Source of the DNA: Oscillospiraceae bacterium | Lineage (GTDB): Bacteria; Bacillota; Clostridia; Oscillospirales; Oscillospiraceae | Length of the DNA: 64,000 nucleotides | Direction of reading: 5' to 3' | NCBI GenBank assembly: GCA_030625685.1 | Contig: DAOUQJ010000001.1 | Coordinates: forward strand, 124,001 to 188,000 | Shown here: piece by piece, positions 26,793 to 34,929 of the stretch | Layout: every line of letters starts with the position of its first letter | Numbering within the stretch: the first letter of the stretch is position 1 | Made by a program: the position numbers and the translations under genes | The notes under the pieces: generated by a model | Database searches by the model: none | Told to the model about the DNA's origin: nothing | The model's input: the letters and a program-made list of their open reading frames with translations, nothing else

Positions 26793-27899
26793 TTACGGTA
26801 AATACTTTCTAGGGTTCTGTTTTTCTCCATCGATACGAATTTCAAAGTGGAGATGATTTCCTGTACTTCTGCCTGTTCTTCCTACCTCTGCAATTTTATC
26901 ACCTACCTTTACTTGTTCCCCCTCGCTCACCATAATCTTTGAGCAGTGGGCATATACAGTTACAAAACCACCGCCATGATCCACCATCACATGGTAGCCA
27001 TAACCTGTGGCAGAATAGCGAACTACATAGACGGTTCCGTCTAGTACCGAGCGAATGGCCGTGCCTTTCGCTGCGCCTAAGTCGATACCTCCATGCCCTG
27101 CACCCCTACCTGTGAATGGATCAATTCGGTATCCAAACTCCGAGGTGACCATAGAACGCCAATTCTCACCTAATGGTGAGCAGAAACCGTCAACACCAAT
27201 AAACGGTATATCTGACAGAGGAAGTTCGTTTGACCATTCATCAAATTCCTGTCCATAAGTTGGTGCAGATCTGCCATACAGCACATGGTGATAGATTTCG
27301 GTGGCATTGATTTGGTTTTCGTGTGTGACCTTAATACCCATAGCAGATGAAATATTTGCATAAACCACGGGCAGTTCTTTGATGGGAACTGCCACGGTAT
27401 AGCTTTCTTCTGAGGTTATTCTATCTTCATGGGTTATGGTTCGGGTGCGTTTTTCATAGGTAACAAAACAATCTACAAACTGCTTATGTTGAAGTCTTGA
27501 GGAACTATCAGCGCCGAAAAACAGAGCATAAAAAATAGCCTTAATTCTAGTCGAATCAAGACTATCTCCATCTTCCATTTCACCATTGACTGATACAATC
27601 GTTCCATCTAATAGGGTGAAACTGTATCGCATATCTTCAATGTACCCTCGATAATTTTCGGGAACATTACCAGAGATTATGCCACTCTCAAAACACAATC
27701 CCACAACAGCACTGTTGTGAGCTGCTGTTCCAGAGAGTAAGGAACAAATTAAAACAGCAATTAGAATAATAGGCGATAGGATAAATCCTATTGTCCATAC
27801 AATAGTCTTTCGCAGTCGTTCATCTGTTAATGCTGTAGCGGCTTCTTTGACTATTAGTACTGTGGTTGATAAGGGTTCAGCTATTTTGATCACCTCCAA
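26793..27899 (-). CDS. M23-family peptidoglycan hydrolase of the conjugation system
   Basis: About 365 residues. An N-terminal transmembrane helix (about 33-55) anchors it outside. A linker domain of about 150 residues precedes the LytM/M23 metallopeptidase, with zinc ligands in 'GAGHGGIDLG' and 'NHLHFEI' and a 'VYAHCSKI' strand. It would open the wall for the T4SS. The usual lysozyme half of such transfer hydrolases is absent. The start is unclear. A perfect GGAGGTGATC overlaps TTG 27899 and GTG 27893, and the codon with best spacing is ATA at 27884. A GGCAGTTC/GAACTGCC hairpin lies within the gene at about 27370-27392. Confidence 0.85.
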   Translation of the reverse strand: MEVIKIAEPLSTTVLIVKEAATALTDERLRKTIVWTIGFILSPIILIAVLICSLLSGTAAHNSAVVGLCFESGIISGNVPENYRGYIEDMRYSFTLLDGTIVSVNGEMEDGDSLDSTRIKAIFYALFFGADSSSRLQHKQFVDCFVTYEKRTRTITHEDRITSEESYTVAVPIKELPVVYANISSAMGIKVTHENQINATEIYHHVLYGRSAPTYGQEFDEWSNELPLSDIPFIGVDGFCSPLGENWRSMVTSEFGYRIDPFTGRGAGHGGIDLGAAKGTAIRSVLDGTVYVVRYSATGYGYHVMVDHGGGFVTVYAHCSKIMVSEGEQVKVGDKIAEVGRTGRSTGNHLHFEIRIDGEKQNPRKYLP

Positions 27900-27905
27900 A
27901 TGATA

Positions 27906-27931
27906 AAACCGCCTACGAAAGTAGACGGTTT
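27906..27931 (-). terminator. Terminator after the MerR gene
   Basis: AAACCGCCTAC (27906-27916), GAAA loop, GTAGACGGTTT (27921-27931). It follows the MerR-GyrI gene at once and stops only about 7 bp before the M23 ribosome site, so M23 expression would need read-through or another promoter. Confidence 0.7.
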
Positions 27932-27943
27932 TTCACAAAAATA

Positions 27944-28762
27944 TTATTTCTTTTTCACAGGGTAGCAAACCTCAGTAACATATTCATCAGGGTTTTGTGT
28001 TTCATGAGGACTGACATGATAAATGTTGAATGCCAGTCCTGTAAATGTATATCCATTATCTTGTACCCAGTTAGCAACTGCCTCATTTACTTCACCACAT
28101 TGTTCATACCCACCTTTGAAAATGGCAGAAGCAATATCTACAGCAGGTTCTGTCTTAAAGATTACATTCTCTGAGTTAGGGTAGCTACCCTTAACAGATT
28201 TCTGAACCTCAACATCCACATTATTTTCCTTGTGTTCACCATCATGAAATATTGCTAATGTGTAGCAAGGATCGCTGTCTTGCATTTTAAGATGTGCTGT
28301 TTCCTGCATTAGGATACCCCATAACATACCTTCTTGTTCATAACAAGGAATTGTTTTTCTAACACTTGCAACATAACGTTCAGGTAAAGTTTTTAAAGTC
28401 ACATTGTAATTCATAGAAGTTTCGTCCTTTCTCAGCCTATTAATTGCTGTTTCAAGAAGGCGCAAACGATGTTTCTTTTCTTCAACCTCTGTCTGTATCT
28501 CTAAGCGTTTTACGTTTAGAAATTCTGCCATAGCCTGTGGATTATCATAGTTATCTAGGATTTGTTTAATGATTGCAATATTAAACCCCATATCCCTAAG
28601 TGCGATAATTCTACCTACAATAGCCAATTGCTGCTCACTATAATATCGATAACCAGTAAAATGATCAATATTTAGAGGAACTAAAACACCTACTTCATCA
28701 TAGTGTCTTAACATGCGAATGCTTATTCTTGAAAGTTTTGAAAAATCACCTATCCTTAACAT
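27944..28762 (-). CDS. MerR-family regulator with GyrI-like effector domain (cargo)
   Basis: A 272-residue regulator. The N-terminal MerR winged helix is 'RIGDFSKLSRISIRMLRHYD', followed by 'TGYRYYSEQQ'. A dimerisation coiled coil spans about 80-115. The C-terminal GyrI-like ligand domain (about 122-270) includes 'VASVRKTIPCYEQEG' and 'GLAFNIYHVSPHE'. Such proteins sense small hydrophobic or cationic compounds. It is inserted between the VirB4 and M23 genes with its own promoter and terminator, so it is cargo. GAGGTGACCAA precedes the ATG. Confidence 0.85.
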   Translation of the reverse strand: MLRIGDFSKLSRISIRMLRHYDEVGVLVPLNIDHFTGYRYYSEQQLAIVGRIIALRDMGFNIAIIKQILDNYDNPQAMAEFLNVKRLEIQTEVEEKKHRLRLLETAINRLRKDETSMNYNVTLKTLPERYVASVRKTIPCYEQEGMLWGILMQETAHLKMQDSDPCYTLAIFHDGEHKENNVDVEVQKSVKGSYPNSENVIFKTEPAVDIASAIFKGGYEQCGEVNEAVANWVQDNGYTFTGLAFNIYHVSPHETQNPDEYVTEVCYPVKKK

Positions 28763-28801
28763 TTGGTCACCTCACAGCTGTGTTCTTTTGAGCTCATTTA
28801 T

Positions 28802-28832
28802 ACTATAAAGTATATCACAATGTGAGAGTCAA
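28802..28832 (-). promoter_or_regulatory. MerR-type promoter with 19-bp spacer
   Basis: On the minus strand TTGACT (28832-28827) and TATAGT (28807-28802) are 19 bp apart, the over-long spacing typical of promoters activated by MerR proteins through DNA twisting. A TATACT/AGTATA dyad overlaps the -10. It drives the MerR-GyrI gene, suggesting autoregulation. Confidence 0.65.
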
Positions 28833-28846
28833 TAGGTATTTTCAAT

Positions 28847-30667
28847 TTATCTTCCTCCCGCCTTTCCGAACAATTTCTCCTTATAGCTTGGTGCATAAAC
28901 AGCAAGATTGTATCGCTCGTTGCCACATTTATAAAGGCATACACCTCTCTGTGGGAAACGAATGAGCTTATATTCACTTTCTTCCAGTTGTAAAGTATCC
29001 ATATAAAAATTACTGTCTACTGCTCCAGCATTAAACAAAAATTGATGCGTAGGGATTGAGAACAACGGTTTTGTCATCTCTCGGATTCCCTCAATATTAA
29101 AGTCCTCCAAATTCTGACTGGACAGAATTACGGAGGACTCTTTTTTACGCACTCGCTTCATAAAGTTTCGTATATACTCGATTGCAGTTAGGTTAGTAAG
29201 GAACAAATATAGCTCATCAATGGCTGCTGCTGTGTTTCCTACGGTAAGAAGTTTATCACTCATAAAAGATAATACATTGAAAAGCAGAGCATTTTTTACA
29301 TTCTTGCTTGTTTGTAGCAGTCCCTTTACCCCAAATACAATGAAACGGTCCGATGTAATATTGGTGTGCCCATTAAAAAATTCACTTTCAGCACCTTTAC
29401 ACATAGAGTGAAGTCCCAAGAGAATTTCTTGCAACAGATTAGCTGTATAGAGTTGATGCTTTGAAGTATCGTAGCTTTCGTATTCTGTTTCAATGAGTTC
29501 ATAGAGATCAGAAAGGATTGGATATTCTTTTGATTCAAGGTTTGCAAAATCTGTGGTATCACTAATACTCCATTTGGTATATAGCTTGGATAACATAATC
29601 TCAATGACATCAATGTGCCTATCGCTAAATTCTTTATAGCAACGGAAGAAGTCTTTTAGGAATGATATATGCTGACTTAATTTTGTCGCTTGCCTAAATG
29701 TTATTGGTGCATCTTTATCATGAGGACTGCCACCATCATCCCAACTCTTTGGCTCAAGTGGATTAATCATGTATTGCCCACTCATCAGGTCGATAAAACA
29801 GCCACCTAGATTTTGGGCAAGTTCTTCGAACTCATGCTCTGGGTCAAGGGTAATCACACTCTTTCCGCTCTCTAAGATATTACATAAAATCAGCTTGAGA
29901 AGATAGCTTTTGCCTTGCCCCGAGTTGCCCAATATGAGGATACACGGATTGGTTTTGTCATCATCTCGCTTATCGAAATCCACGAGAATATTTGATCCAA
30001 ATTTATCTCTGCCGAGGTAAAACCCATGGCTATCTGTCTTGCCTGAATAGTTAAAGGGATAAAGGTTTGCAACTGAGGAGGCAGGTAGCACCCTTTCGTA
30101 TTGATTGCCAAACGCATTTCGACCCGATGGGCCGACACATAAAAATCCTTGCTGCTGACGAAGAAGTAGCCTATCTACATTCAGTTTACTGCGCACAAGC
30201 TCGGTTAGGACATCGGTTTGCAGTAACTTCATACTATCATAATCGCTTGCTGATAGCTCAATATACACGGCACAGTGAAGCAATGGCTCTCGGTTCCGGT
30301 GCATGGTAGATACCATTGTTACCACGTCTTGTAGGTTGCTTTGTGCTGTGACATTTTCTTGAAGATTACTTGAACTTTGAGTTTTCATTCGATTCTTGTT
30401 GGTGGCACTATGAATAATCCTTTTTTCTTCTGTAGGTGTTACTTGCCTTGTATAAATACGCAAGGTAACTCCATCTTTTTCTCCAAGGTGACAGAGTATC
30501 GCCTGTTCCGAAGTGCTTGTGGGGTACTCACGCAAGGCATAAACACAACGAAAGGTGTTACCACAGACATAGTGGTCAGTGTTAAACTTAATTACAGCAG
30601 GAGCAATCATATCTAAATAGGTTTTGATTGCGATGTCAGTAGCGGGTTCAACTTTTTGTTTTTTCAT
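28847..30667 (-). CDS. VirB4/TraC-family conjugation ATPase
   Basis: A 606-residue T4SS ATPase that energises the transfer channel. The N-terminal region is the VirB4 (TraC_N-like) part. The ATPase has Walker A 'GNSGQGKSYLLKL' (about 246-258), 'ITLDPEHEFEELAQNLGG' and Walker B 'AAIDELYLFLTN' (about 462-473). Size is normal. A 15-bp imperfect hairpin lies within the gene at 29101-29139, with a T tract on the antisense side. The gene follows a membrane-protein insertion and its terminator. Confidence 0.92.
   Translation of the reverse strand: MKKQKVEPATDIAIKTYLDMIAPAVIKFNTDHYVCGNTFRCVYALREYPTSTSEQAILCHLGEKDGVTLRIYTRQVTPTEEKRIIHSATNKNRMKTQSSSNLQENVTAQSNLQDVVTMVSTMHRNREPLLHCAVYIELSASDYDSMKLLQTDVLTELVRSKLNVDRLLLRQQQGFLCVGPSGRNAFGNQYERVLPASSVANLYPFNYSGKTDSHGFYLGRDKFGSNILVDFDKRDDDKTNPCILILGNSGQGKSYLLKLILCNILESGKSVITLDPEHEFEELAQNLGGCFIDLMSGQYMINPLEPKSWDDGGSPHDKDAPITFRQATKLSQHISFLKDFFRCYKEFSDRHIDVIEIMLSKLYTKWSISDTTDFANLESKEYPILSDLYELIETEYESYDTSKHQLYTANLLQEILLGLHSMCKGAESEFFNGHTNITSDRFIVFGVKGLLQTSKNVKNALLFNVLSFMSDKLLTVGNTAAAIDELYLFLTNLTAIEYIRNFMKRVRKKESSVILSSQNLEDFNIEGIREMTKPLFSIPTHQFLFNAGAVDSNFYMDTLQLEESEYKLIRFPQRGVCLYKCGNERYNLAVYAPSYKEKLFGKAGGR
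29101..29139. terminator. Terminator-like hairpin inside virB4
   Basis: AGTCCTCCAAATTCTG (29101-29116) pairs with 29123-29139 over about 15 bp with a small bulge. A CTTTTTT tract follows on the plus strand. As an antisense terminator it would block transcription entering virB4 from the left. Confidence 0.45.
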
Positions 30668-30702
30668 AAGGGTTCATCATTCCTTTCTTTATCTTATAAC
30701 GT

Positions 30703-30733
30703 AAAAAAGCAACCTCACGAATGAAGTTGCTTT
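30703..30733 (-). terminator. Terminator between the cargo membrane-protein gene and virB4
   Basis: AAAGCAACCTC and GAAGTTGCTTT arms (about 30706-30733) form a stem with one wobble. On the minus strand six T follow. It ends the 298-residue gene immediately upstream of virB4. Confidence 0.7.
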
Positions 30734-30828
30734 AGGGTTAGTGTGATTTTATTTAGTTGTGATTATAGTCTTTTGAGATGTATTGCTCATAATAGAAAGT
30801 TCTGTTGCTTTTTCATAAAACATATCAC

Positions 30829-31725
30829 CTAATATAATTTACTTTCATCAAAACTATAAATCACAGTGCCGTCCGGTGCAGTGATTTTTTCATTTTCATA
30901 ATAACGTTCTCTCTGTTCGCCCTTTCCAGCAACATAATGCATAATCAAATATTCATGGGTAAAATTAAGCTGATCTACCGCTACCACTTTTCCAATAAGT
31001 GTCTGTTCTTTTTCCATTTTAAAATTATCGTTAATTTCGATATGTCCACCGCCCACAAAGTCCGCCTCATAGGTTTTAATAATTTCATCATCCAAGGTGA
31101 CAATATACTTTATAGTCTTAAAGCTGTTATCGCCGTTGATGACAGAAGAACCTGTATCAATATTGCCTTTCATACGGTAATCATAAGGCTCTTGAGCACT
31201 ATATACGGTTTCCCCTTTAAAGCGGGGTGAAAAAGAGGAAAAGACTTTATCTTTCATTCTATTTATCCGCAAATAACTATGTTTCTCAAATTGCTGAACA
31301 CCCTTATCCTCTATTATAATAGAGGGGTAAGCTTCATCCGTGATTGCAAAATCCTTCGTCAGTACAAACTCAGTGTTTTGCCTATGCATTGGGAGCTTTT
31401 CCTCGCCAAATTCAAGAAATACAGCAGTTGCTTCGGTAAGTGTTTTGGGCTGTAATGTAAAGGTCACAGGCACTTTAAAGGCTTGCAGATTGAACTCGCC
31501 AATTTCATAGCCACAGCTTGTCACAAGACTTGTATATTCCTCGAGTTTTCTATCCACATTTGAATAAATCCCACTGATATTTCTCTCTAAGCGATCTTCG
31601 GCATAAGCTATTCCGTTTTCTGTTTGTTGCACCTTTGTTTTTAAACTGTTGATTGTAAATAAAAAATAAACTTGAGATACTGCAAGTATCGCAATTACGA
31701 TATATAATAATTTATTCTTTTTCAT
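30829..31725 (-). CDS. Membrane-anchored extracytoplasmic protein, cargo of unknown function
   Basis: A 298-residue protein from ATG 31725 (MKKNKLLYIV). The ribosome site is only GGGG, so the start is moderately certain. One N-terminal transmembrane helix (about 5-25) is followed by a short coiled coil (about 28-60) and a beta-rich external domain. It separates the VirB4-like N-domain gene from virB4 and has hairpins on both sides (31769-31800 and 30703-30733). This suggests an inserted gene rather than a core transfer component. No family recognised. Confidence 0.65.
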   Translation of the reverse strand: MKKNKLLYIVIAILAVSQVYFLFTINSLKTKVQQTENGIAYAEDRLERNISGIYSNVDRKLEEYTSLVTSCGYEIGEFNLQAFKVPVTFTLQPKTLTEATAVFLEFGEEKLPMHRQNTEFVLTKDFAITDEAYPSIIIEDKGVQQFEKHSYLRINRMKDKVFSSFSPRFKGETVYSAQEPYDYRMKGNIDTGSSVINGDNSFKTIKYIVTLDDEIIKTYEADFVGGGHIEINDNFKMEKEQTLIGKVVAVDQLNFTHEYLIMHYVAGKGEQRERYYENEKITAPDGTVIYSFDESKLY

Positions 31726-31768
31726 TTCATATACCCCGTCAAATATAAATAAAAAACATTCTCTATTC

Positions 31769-31800
31769 AAAGACAACTTTTTTTCGAAAAAGTTATCTTT
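31769..31800 (-). terminator. Hairpin upstream of the cargo membrane-protein gene
   Basis: AAAGACAACTTTTT and AAAAAGTTATCTTT form a 14-bp stem with one mismatch around a TTCG-like loop, about 45 bp before the start codon. On the minus strand a TTTTTT tract follows about 20 bp later. Confidence 0.45.
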
Positions 31801-31856
31801 ATTAAGCTATATTTACTCATTATATAACTTTTCAATGGTCATTTCAACTTAAACAA

Positions 31857-32435
31857 CTACTGCTCCCCAAACACCACCCAACGCTCACCGTCAAAGTCCT
31901 CATACCTATCCGATGTCACATTCTGCTCAAAGTACACTCCCAAAATTCTCTTGATATCTGCTTTATCTGCTCGTCTTGTGGTAAAACCTTGATCCTTTAG
32001 ACTCTTTTCTATACGAGACAAATAAGGAAACACGTCACTTTCCTTCTCATTTTTCAACCGAATAATAATTAAAAATTCACGAGCAGTTGCCATCTGCACC
32101 TGTATCCTATCAAGGTTTTGGCTGTCCTTTTGCAGTAGGTTTCGGATAATGGGATTGCGTTCTTCCTCCATTCGTTCTCGCAAGAATGCTTTGTTATCAT
32201 CGAAGTTTTCTTTGGAATTAAGGCAGAGCATTTCAATCTCTGCAATGCCTTTTAGCACAGTCATCAGTGCGTAAATTCTACTACTGACACTGCTCTCTGA
32301 TAGTACAGAGATATTGGTGGGGTGAATAATAAAATACACAAGCTCACCATATGGGGTCACAAGGCTGTAATCGGTGATGCCTTCAATATTCATAAGACCT
32401 TGGGTAGATGCCGAGCCTTTTTCTTTTTTACTCAT
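31857..32435 (-). CDS. Conjugation protein encoded between PrgI and VirB4
   Basis: A 192-residue soluble protein with AAAAGGAAAAG before its ATG. It resembles a stand-alone version of the N-terminal, non-ATPase part of VirB4/TraC-type proteins ('YSLVTPYGELVYFIIHPTNI', later 'FLIIIRLKNEKESDVFPYLS'). Together with VirB4 it probably forms the cytoplasmic energy complex of the T4SS. Position between PrgI and VirB4 supports this. The assignment is by context and general pattern only. Confidence 0.6.
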   Translation of the reverse strand: MSKKEKGSASTQGLMNIEGITDYSLVTPYGELVYFIIHPTNISVLSESSVSSRIYALMTVLKGIAEIEMLCLNSKENFDDNKAFLRERMEEERNPIIRNLLQKDSQNLDRIQVQMATAREFLIIIRLKNEKESDVFPYLSRIEKSLKDQGFTTRRADKADIKRILGVYFEQNVTSDRYEDFDGERWVVFGEQ

Positions 32436-32467
32436 ATCAAACTTTTCCTTTTCATTTAATTTCAGAT

Positions 32468-32496
32468 GTAAGTGCTAAGTTTTTCTTAGCACTTAC
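32468..32496 (-). other. Inverted repeat between prgI and the VirB4-like gene
   Basis: GTAAGTGCTAAG (32468-32479) and CTTAGCACTTAC (32485-32496) form a perfect 12-bp stem with a 5-base loop. It overlaps the PrgI stop and has no T tract on the coding strand. This suggests an mRNA processing or stability element rather than a terminator. Confidence 0.5.
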
Positions 32497-32783
32497 TAAA
32501 AACACATATTAGGTTCAGTGTCACGCTGGCTCCATTTATATTGTTGTGGCTTTAAAAAGAAATAGGCAACAGCATTTTTTATAAAATCTAGGATACTTAC
32601 ATCCTCAACTCGGATTGATAAAAAAGTATAGACGGCTGTTATCACCATAGGGAACAGACATCCGGTCTGAGCTAACGCAAAAACAGAAATAAGCAAGCCT
32701 ATACTGATAATACCAATGTCACGGAGTTCCCAAAGCCATAAAACAGCCTTTGCCTTTAAGTTATCGGGGTACATATATTCCAC
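32496..32783 (-). CDS. prgI: PrgI-family conjugation membrane protein
   Basis: A 95-residue protein. GTG 32783 is chosen because AGGAGG stands 7 bp upstream; the open frame extends further but overlaps a methyltransferase remnant. The start 'VEYMYPDNLKAKAVLWLWEL' and two transmembrane helices (about 25-45 and 50-68) match the PrgI family, a small inner-membrane component of Gram-positive T4SSs usually encoded just before VirB4. It lies between the VirB6 block and VirB4 as expected. Confidence 0.85.
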   Translation of the reverse strand: MEYMYPDNLKAKAVLWLWELRDIGIISIGLLISVFALAQTGCLFPMVITAVYTFLSIRVEDVSILDFIKNAVAYFFLKPQQYKWSQRDTEPNMCF

Positions 32784-32790
32784 TGATTTT

Positions 32791-32973
32791 CCTCCTGTTC
32801 TGCCTTTTGTCTTTGCAAAAAAAAGCAATCCCACGCATGACAAAGTCAACGCAAGGAATTATTCCCATAGGAAAGGTTTCAATTTCACTTGCCCATAGAG
32901 GAACAATTCCACTATGAACCGCTGCCAGTGGGAAGCCACCAATCCCATCGAATAAGCTCCCCATCGTCATCAT
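32791..32973 (-). pseudogene. Internally deleted DNA cytosine methyltransferase
   Basis: The frame opens with 'TMGSLFDGIGGFPLAAVHSG', motif I of C5-MTases common in Tn1549-like elements at this position. After about 35 residues it jumps to 'PCVDFVMRGIAFF', the motif X end of the same enzymes, then continues into the prgI leader. About 200-300 residues holding the catalytic PCQ loop and target-recognition domain are missing. The junction keeps the frame open, so this is one deletion. The product, if made, cannot methylate DNA. Confidence 0.75.
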
Positions 32974-33345
32974 TGGAGCGTACCCATTTCCATACGGGGA
33001 GCTTGATTTCTTCTTTCTCCAATCCGAAAGCCCTGCTCACACTCCATCACTCTACGAGTTGAGATATGAAATCTTTCTGCTTCTTCGATTTCTGCCATCA
33101 TGCAAAGAGTGATTTTATCCCCATACACCCATAGTTCATCACAGCGAGATAGCACTTCTGTACCCATTGTGATGCCTTGGGTTCTTTCGGGTGGTACGGC
33201 GTCATTTAGAAGCTGTGTATAAAGCAGCTGTGGTGCAAAAAAAAGCGTGACCTTCATTCATAACATGCCGGCACGCTTTCTTTATGAATTCAATATTTTT
33301 TTCAATATCCCCACTATATGGGGATGCTACATAGATTAGTTTCAT
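32970..33345 (-). pseudogene. DUF4406/nucleoside deoxyribosyltransferase-like gene with a poly-T frameshift
   Basis: The ATG at 33345 (AAGGAAATG upstream) opens 'MKLIYVASPYSGDIEKNIEF', the start of DUF4406-like SLOG/deoxyribosyltransferase proteins. The continuation 'FFAPQLLYTQLLND' and 'CDELWVYGDKIT' is in another frame. The shift falls in a run of eight T on the coding strand (plus strand 33237-33244, all A). Seven would restore the reading 'GHAFFAPQLL'. The stop overlaps the start of the methyltransferase remnant (ATGA). It may be a real mutation, a phase-variable tract or a sequencing error. Confidence 0.75.
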
Positions 33346-33366
33346 AGGCATTTCCTTTCTTTTTCG

Positions 33367-34269
33367 TTATTTTGGTATAGCTTGAACGACAGTTCTCGTT
33401 GTATTTACGGCCGCTTGTGCTGTGTAGACCGCACTCATCATATTGCCTTTGGTACTGGTATCCAGTCCAAAAGCACCAGCAATCCTTGGTACTTCTCCTG
33501 TGGCAAGCATCAGTCCAAGTCCTAAGAGGGCATGGTCTTTCAATATCATAAGTCCTGCTGTCAAAATTGTGGCTTGTAGAAATGTGGTAAGACATAACCC
33601 AATAATCTGTTTGCACCACTGTACGAAGCCATCATAATATCCTCTTGGAACTGAAAACATATATAGACTACCTACCGCAATTTGAATGAGTAAAATGCCA
33701 CCACGTTTGAGGTTGGCAAAAAACACTTTGATAACGGCATATCCCATCATAAAGATCATAAATAGCATCATGATTGGATTTGTAATTGCTCCAAGTCCAC
33801 CAAATATCATTGCATTGCCTGCATCTGCAATGGTAGGTGCGGCTTGCAGTTCGGTAATAATACCATTTGCCACTTCATTGAACCCCTGCCCATATCCTGT
33901 AATGCCAGCAGTTAAGCTACTTTGTAACTTGACGGACAGTTCAAAGAGTCTGATGGGAACAATAGTAAAGAGAGATACAGCCATAAAGCCTTTGATGGCA
34001 TTTAGTGCTGAGTCCTTGATACTTCCTCTGCCGTTTTGGTATTCCATTCCTGTTTCAAAGCATGACACTATAAGTCCAATGATATAGAGCGACCATGCAA
34101 GATAAGAAAAGAATAGTACAATACTTTGTACCCAACTCATTTCAAAAAGTTCCACACCCATATTTCCCATTTGGGCGAAAAAGTCGGCAAGAAAGCCAAT
34201 GACTTGACCATACACCCAATCTATGAGCTGATCCATCACATCGCTAAGTAAAAAATCCCAAATAAACAA
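33367..34269 (-). CDS. VirB6/TrbL-like conjugation membrane protein
   Basis: A 300-residue polytopic protein with about six hydrophobic segments (for example about 45-68, 95-115, 155-180, 185-205, 222-245). It begins at TTG 34269, ten bases after a GGAGGTGATTG site. Sequence features such as 'YGQVIGFLADFFAQMG' and 'VSCFETGMEYQNGRGSIKD' are typical of the VirB6-like proteins encoded before PrgI in Tn1549-type elements. It should form part of the inner-membrane channel. In related elements maff2 lies immediately upstream; here the two are about 10 kb apart. Confidence 0.85.
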   Translation of the reverse strand: MFIWDFLLSDVMDQLIDWVYGQVIGFLADFFAQMGNMGVELFEMSWVQSIVLFFSYLAWSLYIIGLIVSCFETGMEYQNGRGSIKDSALNAIKGFMAVSLFTIVPIRLFELSVKLQSSLTAGITGYGQGFNEVANGIITELQAAPTIADAGNAMIFGGLGAITNPIMMLFMIFMMGYAVIKVFFANLKRGGILLIQIAVGSLYMFSVPRGYYDGFVQWCKQIIGLCLTTFLQATILTAGLMILKDHALLGLGLMLATGEVPRIAGAFGLDTSTKGNMMSAVYTAQAAVNTTRTVVQAIPK

Positions 34270-34297
34270 AAGACAATCACCTCCAGTCTTAAAAAGT

Positions 34298-34382
34298 TAA
34301 GGGCATATCGCTTTCACGATACACCCTTATTGGGATATAAAAATGACGAGCATTAAACCTCTTACAGGTCTAATCGCTCGTC
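34298..34382 (-). terminator. Two hairpins in the leader of the VirB6-like gene
   Basis: GACGAGC (34345-34351) and GCTCGTC (34376-34382), with an inner GGTTTAA/TTAGACC stem, form a terminator followed by TTTTT on the minus strand; the DUF6809 stop lies in its stem. A second stem (AAGGG..ATCG, about 34298-34327) precedes a further TTTTT and the VirB6 ribosome site. Tandem hairpins directly before a transfer gene suggest attenuation. Confidence 0.6.
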
Positions 34383-34658
34383 ATCTCGCTCAAATATTTC
34401 CAATATCATTTTTGCTCCCAATCGGAAGCCTTCGGCAAAGCATTCTTCACCATTCACAGCGCTTATGTAACTCCACGTAGTCATAATCTCCTCAAGCAAT
34501 TTTATATCATCGTCTGTTAGCTTTTGGTTTAAGCTATCTGCTAGGTCAGCAAGCTTGTTTTGTAATTCTTGATACTTGCTATCTTTGTGCATTGGTCTTG
34601 ACTGTGGAACGATATTGCCATTATAAAGCTCTCTTATCATTTTCTTCTTTTTCTGCAT
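34362..34658 (-). CDS. DUF6809-family ICE protein
   Basis: A 98-residue charged, helical protein. ATG 34658 follows AAGGAGGTGAGTAAA, far better than the ATG nine codons upstream. The pattern 'MIRELYNGNIVPQSRPM', then 'CFAEGFRLGAKMILEIFE' fits DUF6809 proteins of Firmicutes ICEs. It stands just before the VirB6-like gene at the left edge of the cargo island. Function unknown. Confidence 0.7.
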   Translation of the reverse strand: MQKKKKMIRELYNGNIVPQSRPMHKDSKYQELQNKLADLADSLNQKLTDDDIKLLEEIMTTWSYISAVNGEECFAEGFRLGAKMILEIFERDDERLDL

Positions 34659-34929
34659 TTTACTCACCTCCTTCAAGTCAAACACAATATCACAGAAGCT
34701 ATGAAATAGCTATTCAGCAATGTTTATAATTCATTAGTTGAATTGATAGGTTGTATATGTCAAACTTAGCAGATATATGTTGAAAGAATGTTTCTATCAG
34801 AATTAAAACACTGAACTCATCTCAGTTTTTATCATATTTTGGTAAAGTTTTTTAAATATATTGTAACCTTTTATGATTCTCATTTGTATTATTAGTGAAA
34901 GGCCTTCAAATAGATTAAGGAGTAGACTC

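Noticed and set aside
33314-33619. 101-residue ORF overlapping the VirB6-like gene
   Set aside because: It is a shadow frame of the VirB6-like coding sequence.
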